A stretch of DNA of 55,405 nt from an uncultured Scytonema sp. (GTDB taxonomy: Bacteria > Cyanobacteriota > Cyanobacteriia > Cyanobacteriales > Nostocaceae): positions 1-55,405 of the forward strand of contig CALMVQ010000092.1 of NCBI GenBank assembly GCA_937873135.1. The letters run 5' to 3'. Position 1 is the first letter of the stretch; every line of letters starts with the position of its first letter. This document shows, in pieces, positions 34,439 to 42,900 of the stretch. Under the pieces are notes generated by a model that worked only from the letters and a program-made list of their open reading frames with translations, did no database searches and was not told where the DNA came from. The translations under genes and the position numbers were made by a program.

Positions 34439-35419
34439 CTATAAAGAGAAAGCTTTTTCTAAATCTTCAATTTGAGATGTCCATAAGTTCTCTAATTTCA
34501 GAAAACGAGAGTGAATACCATCCGGTGGTGCAAAGTATTTTTCCATCAGTTCCTCTGGCTTTTTACAATCACCACTCTCTTGAGAAATAAGCTGAGATAT
34601 GTAAGTGCAATAACCTAGCCTGAGATGATTAATTTGTTTCAGGGTTTGCTCTCGGATCTCTTGTGGTATAGGTTTTAATTGCTTCCAATTTTGAACGGCT
34701 TGGGCAACTGCTTCAGGTTGCGGGGGTACAATGAGCGAATTTTGCATGGTGAAGAATTCATCACGTCCACCTTTGCTTGGTGTACTAACAATAGGAATTC
34801 CACTAAGTAAGTATTCGCATGAGGCAAACATTGCTCCTTCTCTTGCCGAAAGACACAAACCAGCATAGGACTGATTGTACTTTCTGGCTAACTCCGGACG
34901 CGAGATAAACTCTTTGTTGAACTCTGCATGTTTTAACTCAGGACAGAAAGCATGCAAATCACCTCCATAGGATACAACCATCAAGCGTTCTACATTTTTT
35001 GCCAGCCAGTGACGCTTAAAGGGAGTCAACCGCGCAGTGTAGATTGCATCGTAGATCTTTGGCTCATTATGCGGTTGATACAAATGCTCGTTTACGTAGA
35101 TATTGTGATTGAAATGTGCCCCACGAACGGAAAAACGTTTTCGTAATTCTTCTTCGTCAGATGCATTTACCATTAAATGGTGTGTTCTACCCTCGAAAGT
35201 ATGCAGAATTTCCTTTACCTTACGTCGAGACATTTGACTCCATGTCCCAGCCCATCCCGGAAGATGTTCTAAAACGTGTTTTGGACGAAACCATTTAGGT
35301 AAAGGTTGATAGGTTAATTTCTGTCCTTGATAGAGCAATCCGCCTAAAAAAGGGTAAGTTCCAATAAAGGAAACAATAAGTGGTTGAGTACTAAGAATGT
35401 AAAAACCGTGAAACAACAT
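34439..35419 (-). CDS. Glycosyltransferase, GT4-like
   Basis: A 326-residue protein with the C-terminal half of a GT-B glycosyltransferase: AIYTARLTPFKRHWLAKNVE, then CLSAREGAMFASCEYLLSGI PIVST-type donor-site with GGRDEFF. The N-terminal half is shorter than in typical GT4 enzymes and begins with hydrophobic MLFHGFYILSTQPLIVSFIG. It ends right before a strong terminator. It follows the exostosin gene by 21 bp, so these two and the GT2 gene (15-bp gap) are tightly packed. Donor and acceptor unknown. Confidence 0.85.
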   Translation of the reverse strand: MLFHGFYILSTQPLIVSFIGTYPFLGGLLYQGQKLTYQPLPKWFRPKHVLEHLPGWAGTWSQMSRRKVKEILHTFEGRTHHLMVNASDEEELRKRFSVRGAHFNHNIYVNEHLYQPHNEPKIYDAIYTARLTPFKRHWLAKNVERLMVVSYGGDLHAFCPELKHAEFNKEFISRPELARKYNQSYAGLCLSAREGAMFASCEYLLSGIPIVSTPSKGGRDEFFTMQNSLIVPPQPEAVAQAVQNWKQLKPIPQEIREQTLKQINHLRLGYCTYISQLISQESGDCKKPEELMEKYFAPPDGIHSRFLKLENLWTSQIEDLEKAFSL

Positions 35420-35440
35420 AAAAAGTTTTCATCCTTCCAA

Positions 35441-36577
35441 TTAAAGTAGAGGGATTTCATGAAACGTCTCTACAGGTTCTTCTTTAGAAGATTTTTCCGA
35501 AAAATGCCGCCAGAAGTTACTAAAAAACCCTTCATAAGATAACCACTCTTGCCACAGTTCGCGACACTTGTATTGCAGTTCTACAAACTCTTGATTTGAA
35601 AGATTGTTGTGAAACTCTGCCACTCTTTCAGCAATTTGCGGTAAGTCTTTTTCGTCTAACCAAACACAATATTTTTTCCAGTCAATTTTGAAGTCATAAG
35701 ATAGGACACAATCAGTATCAACAAAGATGGGAATGCGGCCAAAGCAAAATGTTTCAAACACCCTGAGAGAACTGTTTCCCCAACCACGGCAGCAAAGAAT
35801 GTAATCACTTTCAACCATATTCTGGACATATTCGAGGCGTAGCTTGAGCTTTTTCTCAGAATCGTTGGTATCACCATAAAATACCATGTTGTCGCGAATT
35901 TTAAAATTTTGCTTAACGAGCGGACTGTCGTTCAGATACTTCAAGGCTTTATATCGTAAGTTATATCCCTCATGAATTTTATAGGATGAACCACCACTTG
36001 CGAGCATTGCTCCTTGACGAATCACTTCTTTAAGCTTTCTTGATAAACTACTTTGAGTGGCATAACCATCAAATCCCACAACAGGCTTTTCTTGTTTCTG
36101 CCGAATGGGAAGTTCATTTGCCAAATAATATTGAACTAGGTCTTCGTATAATATGGTAAAGATAAAATCCTTAGGTTGCCGTTGAGAGCCTATAAGACAG
36201 AAACGAAAAACAAAAGCATCCTCAATAGGAATTTTTTGATGGTAAATATCACCACTATAAAAAATTACAATTTGCTTTCCAGCTTGTTTGACCTTTTGGG
36301 CAAATTGAATGCCTAAATCCAATGCGGATTTATTAATTTTATCTTTCCAGGAGTGTCCTGTGACATCTACCCAGTCAAAGGGTAAAACAGCAATATCTGC
36401 TTCTTCTAAGGAAGACATTTCAAACAGCGAGTGACTGATTTTCGCATAATTAGTGAGTCTTTTCTCCCAAGGAGGAAGATCTTCTTCTGTTTGTTCTAAC
36501 CAGAAAGGTTCTAGCATCAAGGTTGGACGGCTTCCTATAGGAAGATACCCCTGATCTGAAAATATTTTTAGTTTCAT
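35441..36577 (-). CDS. Exostosin-family glycosyltransferase (GT47-like)
   Basis: A 378-residue enzyme with the exostosin signature in its C-terminal half: YILCCRGWGNSSLRVFETF and FGRIPIFVDTDCVL followed by WKKYCVWLDEKDLP. Exostosins of animals build heparan sulfate and plant GT47 members build xylan or xyloglucan side chains; in bacteria they work in surface polysaccharides. No signal peptide, so the enzyme acts on the cytoplasmic face. It lies in a tight group with a GT2 and a GT4-like gene. Confidence 0.87.
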   Translation of the reverse strand: MKLKIFSDQGYLPIGSRPTLMLEPFWLEQTEEDLPPWEKRLTNYAKISHSLFEMSSLEEADIAVLPFDWVDVTGHSWKDKINKSALDLGIQFAQKVKQAGKQIVIFYSGDIYHQKIPIEDAFVFRFCLIGSQRQPKDFIFTILYEDLVQYYLANELPIRQKQEKPVVGFDGYATQSSLSRKLKEVIRQGAMLASGGSSYKIHEGYNLRYKALKYLNDSPLVKQNFKIRDNMVFYGDTNDSEKKLKLRLEYVQNMVESDYILCCRGWGNSSLRVFETFCFGRIPIFVDTDCVLSYDFKIDWKKYCVWLDEKDLPQIAERVAEFHNNLSNQEFVELQYKCRELWQEWLSYEGFFSNFWRHFSEKSSKEEPVETFHEIPLL

Positions 36578-36592
36578 TTGATAAGAGTTGAT

Positions 36593-37471
36593 TTATTGTT
36601 CTATTTCGTGGCAAAAAGCAGGCGATGCACTCAAATTTTTGTAACCAATAACTGCACGTAGGTAAGGTAAAATCCAATAAAGAAACCAGAAAGGACCAGA
36701 ATGTCGCCTAGTGAAAACAGTCCATGCCTTAATAGGAAAACCTTTGGGTTGAAGCGCCTTTCTTAAGCGATCGCCAACTGCAAGGTTAGTATCCGCCCAG
36801 CTTCCTCGAACGGGATTTTTACAGCAAGCCCCGATAAATCCAGGTGCTATCCATATTGAACAACCCAACTTTCGCGCCCTTAGTCCGTAATCCATATCTC
36901 CTAAACTATGGATAAAAGCAGAATCTAAATTTCCAACTAAATTGGTAACTAAATTGGGAATGAGGACGCAATTGCCGTACATTGTGTCGCACTCTTGAAT
37001 TTCTTGAGTGGGCGGTAAAAATTCATACTTATTGGAGTACCAGCGAGAAGATCGTACAGCACCACCATAAGTGGGTTCACCTGTGACGGCATCTTGCGTT
37101 GAGCCAACAATTATAGAGTTGGGTGAACCTTTCTCTGCTAAGGAATGATAAGTATCAAACAATTTGCTTAAGGCATTCGAGTCAAGTATTGTGTCATCAT
37201 TTAGCCAAAGATAGTAGTCATAAGTCTGCTTCAAAGCTTCGGCAAATGCCAGTTGCATTCCTCCTACCCAAAAAAGGCTGCCATTGCCTTTGAGGATTTT
37301 GACTGCTGGATAATTTTCCTTAACTGCATCTGAGGTGCCATCTAAACTACCATCATCAACTAGGTAAACATCAAAAGTAAAATCCTGTTGATAAAGCGCT
37401 CGCAAACAAGCTAAAGTTTTCTCTCGTCTGTTGTGGCAGGTCATCAGCACGGCTAAATTGATACAATCCAT
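36593..37471 (-). CDS. Glycosyltransferase family 2
   Basis: A 292-residue GT-A enzyme: LAVLMTCHNRREKTLACLRA at the N-terminus, YLVDDGSLDGTSDA for nucleotide binding, YYLWLNDDTILD as the metal-binding DxD-type site, and GDMDYGLRARKLG in the acceptor region. Similar to rhamnosyl-/galactofuranosyl-type GT2 transferases. ATG 37471 is preferred because GAGGAGG lies six bases upstream; the longer frame to 37555 would overlap the polymerase gene. Donor unknown. Confidence 0.9.
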   Translation of the reverse strand: MDCINLAVLMTCHNRREKTLACLRALYQQDFTFDVYLVDDGSLDGTSDAVKENYPAVKILKGNGSLFWVGGMQLAFAEALKQTYDYYLWLNDDTILDSNALSKLFDTYHSLAEKGSPNSIIVGSTQDAVTGEPTYGGAVRSSRWYSNKYEFLPPTQEIQECDTMYGNCVLIPNLVTNLVGNLDSAFIHSLGDMDYGLRARKLGCSIWIAPGFIGACCKNPVRGSWADTNLAVGDRLRKALQPKGFPIKAWTVFTRRHSGPFWFLYWILPYLRAVIGYKNLSASPAFCHEIEQ

Positions 37472-37532
37472 CTTATCCTCCTCAAAAGTTTTTTGCTTTT
37501 TCAGGCAAGCCAACTTAGTTTTTAACCGTCTT

Positions 37533-38795
37533 TCAACCTGCCATGTTTGCTTCACCTAGTACCAAGTGTGAATTTCTTCTCATGCGACTATACTCCAAGG
37601 CAGATGAAAAGGCTATGGATGCCTGAAGTATCCAAAATATACTACTTGTTGATAGAAATGTTTTTGCTTCACTTAGATTTACAGTAAGCACAATTCCCAT
37701 ATATACCAGCATCCAAAAACTCTCTACTGTTTGGGTTGATATCAGCAATTTGATAATTCTTTGGAGCACAAAAAACATATCAATTATAAGTAGTGTTAAC
37801 CCTATTAAACCCAACTCCAAAGTAATTTCTAAAAAGCCATTGTGAGCGTGAAATTTCCCCTGACTAGTTAATTCATCAAATGCTGCCCAGGTATTTTTAA
37901 TGATGTAACCACCTGCATCTGACATCCAGAAACCCGCATATCCATAACCCAGCAATGGTCTTTCCGAGATTTTTTCTATCACTAGAGTCCATAATGGTAT
38001 GCGTCCATTGAATTCAATATCTTTACCAAGAATATCAACAACGATTGTTTCTAAATTACTAATAACTATAGATGCCGTACCAATACTAACAAGCAATATT
38101 GTGAGTATAAAAACTATCCTAACTGTAGATTGTTTTTTTGCAACTTTATAAAGTGGAAAAAGGAGTATTGGAAGTAATAATACGAGCAAACTTGTTCTGC
38201 TTGTTGAAAGCACAATTAGGGAGAATGTTAGTAAAAAGAAAGGTATATTAACCCAACGCTTCTGCTGTTGGCTAAAGATATTAATTAGAAAAAGTGAAGC
38301 ACCTAAACCCATGCTGCGACCTAAATATTGCTTGTGTGCATAAATACCTTGCCAAGTGGTGACATTATTAGTTATGGAAATTCCGTAAGATGGATTTACG
38401 ATACAAATAATTGTGCTAATAATAGCTATTAAAGCTATTGTCCAAGACAGTAAATTCATCTGCTGTCTCATTGTATATCGTGTTGTTAAATATGCTGCGA
38501 ATAATGTTGTACGGACTAATGCTCGAATTTGGGTAAAAGTCTCAGATGGAGTTGCCGACCAAAAAAAAGAAAAACAAGCAAATCCAACTAAAACCAATAA
38601 AAGTTTTTCCTTAGTTAAAACATAAGCAACCCGTTTCCACTGCCTCCCAACTAAAAGAAATACAATGCCGTAGCTAATTAAATTGATAATAATGTTTAGG
38701 GAAGAAGGTATATTGAGAATGTCACTAGAAATCAATAAGACAATAACACTTCCTGTTTCTATCTTACTCAAGAACTCCTTAGATTTATTATTCAA
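37533..38795 (-). CDS. O-antigen ligase / Wzy-type polymerase
   Basis: A 420-residue inner-membrane protein with about 12 helices. The Wzy_C/WaaL signature is present in the long periplasmic loop: LSTSRTSLLVLL, FNGRIPLWTLVIEKISERPL, LGYGYAGFWMSDAGG and FHAHNGFLEITLELGLIG. It polymerises lipid-linked repeat units on the periplasmic side (or ligates them). It is the natural partner of the Wzx flippase and Wzc kinase in this region. The stop lies 61 bp before the GT2 start. Confidence 0.92.
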   Translation of the reverse strand: MNNKSKEFLSKIETGSVIVLLISSDILNIPSSLNIIINLISYGIVFLLVGRQWKRVAYVLTKEKLLLVLVGFACFSFFWSATPSETFTQIRALVRTTLFAAYLTTRYTMRQQMNLLSWTIALIAIISTIICIVNPSYGISITNNVTTWQGIYAHKQYLGRSMGLGASLFLINIFSQQQKRWVNIPFFLLTFSLIVLSTSRTSLLVLLLPILLFPLYKVAKKQSTVRIVFILTILLVSIGTASIVISNLETIVVDILGKDIEFNGRIPLWTLVIEKISERPLLGYGYAGFWMSDAGGYIIKNTWAAFDELTSQGKFHAHNGFLEITLELGLIGLTLLIIDMFFVLQRIIKLLISTQTVESFWMLVYMGIVLTVNLSEAKTFLSTSSIFWILQASIAFSSALEYSRMRRNSHLVLGEANMAG

Positions 38796-39153
38796 GCTTT
38801 CTCTCCGTCTCTCTAATATCAGGTTCTAAATGGTAAGCCTGAGCGCTCGAAGTGCCGTAAGCTATAGCAGTCCTAAGTCATTTATGCAAATGTAAGTTTA
38901 CTACAACCGAACTGTAACCCCTCCAAGGGGAACGATTAAAAAGTAAAAAGTAAAAAGTAAAAAGTAAAAAGAGAATCCCCATAATTAAAATTAGGGGATC
39001 TTACGCTCACCTTTTTTGCTCGCACTATGTGTCCCTTTAAAAATTTTTTTTTGGTTTTCCATCGATTTGGGGGCTTGAAACCGTTTTTTCTTTTTCGTTA
39101 TGAGTGCCTTTTAACTTTTAACTTTTGCCTTGTTCTGTCATGCAAGCTGATAG
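38796..39153. repeat. Intergenic region with aaaaagt heptamer repeats
   Basis: 358 bp separating the two halves of the polysaccharide series. It holds four perfect aaaaagt heptamers (38938-38965), a classic cyanobacterial short tandem repeat, and long A/T runs (39040-39056). No gene; may contain the promoter of the polymerase half. Confidence 0.8.
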
Positions 39154-40407
39154 CTAAAGGCTAAATGCTTTCAGTTCACGAAATATAGATGAATAACGAT
39201 TTGCTTGAATTTCAATAGTAAATTCTTGCTCAACTTTCTCACGAGCGCGGTGTGATAATTTCTGATACCTACCTGGATTTTCCAGCACCCAAACAATACC
39301 TTGAGCCAAGTCTTCAACATTATAAGGTTGAGCAAGATAACCATTTTTCAAATGCTCAATCAGATCTGATATACCACCAATATTAAAAGCGACACAGGGT
39401 GTTCCGCAGGCGATCGCCTCCATGACTGTATTGGGCAAGTTATCTTGTGTAGAAGGCAGCACAAAAACATCGGCGGCTGAATACAATAAAGCTAGAGACA
39501 AATCATCATTGAGCGTACCAAAATAGTTCGCTTTTAAACCAAAATCAGGTGGGATTTCAGGTTCAGATGTCCCGAAAATCACAACCTCCAACTTATCTTT
39601 CCAGCTAGATTTACTCAAATTTTGTAGAGTAGGTTGCAAAAAATGAAACCCTTTTCTTTCCTCGCTGGTTACCAGTAGCGATCCGAAGAGGATGAGTTGT
39701 TTGTCTTGAGGTAAATTGAGAAGTTCTCGTGCTAAATATCGATTGATAGGTTTATACTTTTGAGGATCGATCCCATTAGGAATGACTTCGACTGGGAAAT
39801 TTTGAAAAAGTGAACTTGAATTGGCACACTTTGCTAACCAATTGCTTGGTGTCACTATAGTTAGATTCAAATCTCTCCAAGCTTTTGCTTTGCGTTGCCA
39901 AACCCAGTGGGATAAATCCCAGTTGTTATTGCTTTTCAGCAAAGGACAATAACCGCAAGATTTTGTATGGCGATCGCACTCCCCACTATAATGACACCCC
40001 CCAGTAAATGCCCACATATCGTGAAGAGTCCAAACCAATGGACGCTTGAGCTTGGCAATTGTCTCAATTTGCATGAACCCTGCACTAATCCAATGTAGAT
40101 TGATCACATCTGGATTAATTTGAGTGACTGTAGGAATAACTTTATCTGGCAACCATTGAAGGGAAAAGGTCGTTTTACTCCGCTGACGATAAAACTTTAA
40201 CGGCAAGGCATCAAATGTTAGCTTTGCCTTTGCGATACCTTGAGATAGTCTAATTTTAGGTGCAAATACTGTTTTGTCATCACTATATTTCTCTTGTACC
40301 AGCATCTGTGAACTGACACCAATATCCTTTAATCCCTGATGCAAACGATAGGTAGCCCGAGCCGCACCACCAAGAATATCATGGGTACTGAGGAGCAAGA
40401 CTTTCAT
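39154..40407 (-). CDS. Glycosyltransferase family 4 (WcaC/Tuc-like)
   Basis: A 417-residue GT-B enzyme starting MKVLLLSTHDILGGAARATY, with the HDMWAFTGGCHYSGEC stretch seen in a polysaccharide-specific GT4 subgroup, the second domain with LILFGSLLVTSEERKGFHFL, and the donor site STQDNLPNTVMEAIACGTPC. The cysteine-rich segment (CHYSGEC and CGYC) may bind zinc. ATG 40407 fits the normal N-terminus better than the upstream start at 40425. Donor unknown. Confidence 0.93.
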   Translation of the reverse strand: MKVLLLSTHDILGGAARATYRLHQGLKDIGVSSQMLVQEKYSDDKTVFAPKIRLSQGIAKAKLTFDALPLKFYRQRSKTTFSLQWLPDKVIPTVTQINPDVINLHWISAGFMQIETIAKLKRPLVWTLHDMWAFTGGCHYSGECDRHTKSCGYCPLLKSNNNWDLSHWVWQRKAKAWRDLNLTIVTPSNWLAKCANSSSLFQNFPVEVIPNGIDPQKYKPINRYLARELLNLPQDKQLILFGSLLVTSEERKGFHFLQPTLQNLSKSSWKDKLEVVIFGTSEPEIPPDFGLKANYFGTLNDDLSLALLYSAADVFVLPSTQDNLPNTVMEAIACGTPCVAFNIGGISDLIEHLKNGYLAQPYNVEDLAQGIVWVLENPGRYQKLSHRAREKVEQEFTIEIQANRYSSIFRELKAFSL

Positions 40408-40438
40408 AATGGAAGAAGTTAGCAATTTGGTAAGGCTC

Positions 40439-40471
40439 AGATTCCCGACTTCTTAAAGAAGTCGGGAATCT
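40439..40471 (-). terminator. AGATTCCCGACTTC hairpin between two glycosyltransferase genes
   Basis: AGATTCCCGACTTC (40439-40452) and GAAGTCGGGAATCT (40458-40471) form a 14-bp perfect stem with a 5-base loop. It begins at the stop codon of the GT at 40471-41385. Same class as the hairpins at 22089 and 27295, with a related core. Confidence 0.75.
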
Positions 40472-41385
40472 TATTTATATTTAAGTATTTTCTTGATTCT
40501 TTGCTTGATAGGGTGAAGCCAACTTTCTTTAAACAGAGTGCTTTGGGTAAAATTATCTGCTTTAAGATTGCGAATCATGAAAGGCGGATGCTTGAGAGGA
40601 AATTCCATTGCTTCTGTAGGTAGACTGTTGTATTTACTTCTTGACTGAGAAGTAAAATGAGTTGAGTCTGGCCCAAAGCCAATATTAGAAATTAAATTCA
40701 CAGCAGAGATAATTCCCAAGCTATTCTGTAACCAACAGGCAAACGTCCATTGATAATCCCAGGTTATCCCTAAAGGATTATCGTAACTATTCTGAAAAAC
40801 ATGATTCCAATAGTTGATAGCCTCATTGTCTCTGAGGATGTCTTTCAGAAGTCCTGCCGCTTTAATCTCTGGCCAGAGTTTCATATAAAGATCGTAGTTT
40901 TGCCAAGCACGTCTCCAGCTTGCCCAGCCCCAGCAGTGATTGTAATGAGAAAAATAGTAACTGTAATTAGTTCTTCTTTGACCAAATTGAACATTTTGTC
41001 CGGAAATTGATGCCACTCGGTTATCGTATCTATATTTATCCAATAATTCTTCACAGAAGGGGAAAAATGTCGGATGAGGTACACAATCATCCTCTAAGAT
41101 AATCACCTCTTCAACATTGCTGAAAACCCAGTCTAAACCACTATAAATACGTTGAGTAACGCTTAAGTGTGTTTCAGAGTAGTTCTTGATAACTTCACAA
41201 TCCCAATCTACTTGCTCAATAATTGCACGAGTTGCCTCACACTTTTCCAATTCTCCAGCAACTTCAGTCCGGGGTGCATTTGCAATGACAAAAAGTTGCC
41301 GAGGTTTTGCTTGGCGTATGGCTTCAAATACTTTTTCAGTTGTATGGGGTCGCTTAAAGATAAATAGTGCTACTGGAGTTTTCAT
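40471..41385 (-). CDS. GT-A glycosyltransferase of the HlpA-like / GNT-I-like group
   Basis: A 304-residue protein that cyanobacterial genomes often label 'hemolytic protein HlpA-like', but whose sequence is that of a GT-A glycosyltransferase: VALFIFKRPHTTEKVFEAIR, the metal-binding VIILEDDCVPHPTFF, then NHCWGWASWRRAWQNYD and GITWDYQWTFACWL. Similar to the GNT-I-like transferases. It is flanked by a flippase and a GT4, so a role in the repeat unit is likely. No signal peptide. Confidence 0.85.
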   Translation of the reverse strand: MKTPVALFIFKRPHTTEKVFEAIRQAKPRQLFVIANAPRTEVAGELEKCEATRAIIEQVDWDCEVIKNYSETHLSVTQRIYSGLDWVFSNVEEVIILEDDCVPHPTFFPFCEELLDKYRYDNRVASISGQNVQFGQRRTNYSYYFSHYNHCWGWASWRRAWQNYDLYMKLWPEIKAAGLLKDILRDNEAINYWNHVFQNSYDNPLGITWDYQWTFACWLQNSLGIISAVNLISNIGFGPDSTHFTSQSRSKYNSLPTEAMEFPLKHPPFMIRNLKADNFTQSTLFKESWLHPIKQRIKKILKYK

Positions 41386-41476
41386 AAAATATCTTGGTAT
41401 GCGGGCAACTCAGAGTCTTTAGACTATGAGAGGGAAGTGACTCGGGGGATTTTAATCGCCGGAGGATTGCTAGATA

Positions 41477-42829
41477 TCACTTTTTTCTAAAATCTTTAAT
41501 ATATCCACCGAGTCTAATCAATAAACTAGGTAAGATCAGAGAATTTGTTTGTCTGATAAAAAACGGTCTCGTTTTTGGGAAGAATCCACCTGCAAGGTAT
41601 GAAGCAACACACTGAGCAATCAGAGTGGCAATAGCCGATCCTACACCTCCATAACTCTTAATCAAAATGAAGTTCAGACTCACATTGACAACAGCCCCGA
41701 TCGCCGTTGAGATAAATGCAAACGGCATAAGATTTTCTGAGGTTGTCCACAAACTTCCTACTAAACCAGATGAGACAAATATTCCCGTCCAAATGTGAAT
41801 AGTCAGTATAGCTGCTGCCTCCTGATAACTTTTGCCATACAGCATAACTATGAGGTGTTCTGAGAATAATGTTACTAATATGGCAACTGTATAGGATATG
41901 ATTGACAGGAAATCAAGAACTTTTTGCAAACGCTCATAGTACAACTGAGTACTTTCTTGCTTCGCTGTTATGATCGATGGAAAGACTGAACTAGTTACTG
42001 CCAGAGGTACGAAATACCACAGTTCTGATATCTTTACTGCTACTGAATAGATACCTACAGCGCGATCGCCAATCATTTGTCCGAGCATGAGCTGATCTAT
42101 CCGCATCAAAATCATAATCGCAAAACTCGAAAGGATGAGTGTCCAGCTATCTTTCAGTAACTCCTTGGCACAACGCCAGCTAAACTGCCAAGCTGAGAAC
42201 AAATACTTTTTAGTGTGGTATGCAATCACCAAACTTGTAGCGTTCAAAGCAAATTCGGCTGAATAAACCCAAGCAAAGAGAATTAATGTCGCATGTGTTT
42301 CAATCAGTATGACTCTGGCGCAACTAGCTATCATTAATGCTACATTCTTAAACAAGACTACGTATTTTGACTGGATTTGTGATTGGAACCAGTATTCAAT
42401 CACATAAAATGATTCAAACAACATTCCACCGGCAATAATTCCCACCAGCCAATGCGTTAAAGTGTCGCCTGGGCGAATAATGGAGATGACTGCGATCGCC
42501 GTAATCACAACTATGACTTGAGCCATCATCTTCAGGACAAAGGATGTGCCTAAAATCTCGTCCTTAGAAGATGGTTGGCCGACAATATTGCGTACAACAA
42601 TGCTATCTAGTCCCAAATTAGCAACAGTATCAAATATCCCAGTAAAAGCAAGCGCGTAATTATAAATACCAAAATTATCAGGTCCTAAGTAACGAGCTAC
42701 CCAAACCCCTACCAACAGTCCAATAACCATCCGGACAATTTTATCGGCAAACAGCCAAGCTGTATTTCCAATAATTTTCAGCAAGTTTGGACTCAGTTTT
42801 TGGGTAACTGTAGATAGCTTATTAAGCAT
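41477..42829 (-). CDS. Wzx-type polysaccharide flippase
   Basis: Moves lipid-linked repeat units across the inner membrane. The 450-residue protein has about 12 to 14 hydrophobic helices and the MOP/PST family pattern: GNTAWLFADKIVRMVIGLLV at the N-terminus, RYLGPDNFGIYNYALAFTGI, and RIDQLMLGQMIGDRAVGIYS in the middle. It lies between the autokinase (72-bp gap) and a glycosyltransferase. Full length. Confidence 0.94.
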   Translation of the reverse strand: MLNKLSTVTQKLSPNLLKIIGNTAWLFADKIVRMVIGLLVGVWVARYLGPDNFGIYNYALAFTGIFDTVANLGLDSIVVRNIVGQPSSKDEILGTSFVLKMMAQVIVVITAIAVISIIRPGDTLTHWLVGIIAGGMLFESFYVIEYWFQSQIQSKYVVLFKNVALMIASCARVILIETHATLILFAWVYSAEFALNATSLVIAYHTKKYLFSAWQFSWRCAKELLKDSWTLILSSFAIMILMRIDQLMLGQMIGDRAVGIYSVAVKISELWYFVPLAVTSSVFPSIITAKQESTQLYYERLQKVLDFLSIISYTVAILVTLFSEHLIVMLYGKSYQEAAAILTIHIWTGIFVSSGLVGSLWTTSENLMPFAFISTAIGAVVNVSLNFILIKSYGGVGSAIATLIAQCVASYLAGGFFPKTRPFFIRQTNSLILPSLLIRLGGYIKDFRKK

Positions 42830-42900
42830 TTCGTGATCGTTTCCTCAATAAATCCTGGAGTAGGGGCAGAAGAATTGCTTCTGTGTCTGTGTGATCTTCT

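Noticed and set aside
40471-41385. Hemolysin
   Set aside because: The common label 'HlpA-like' is misleading; the EDD motif and neighbourhood show a glycosyltransferase.
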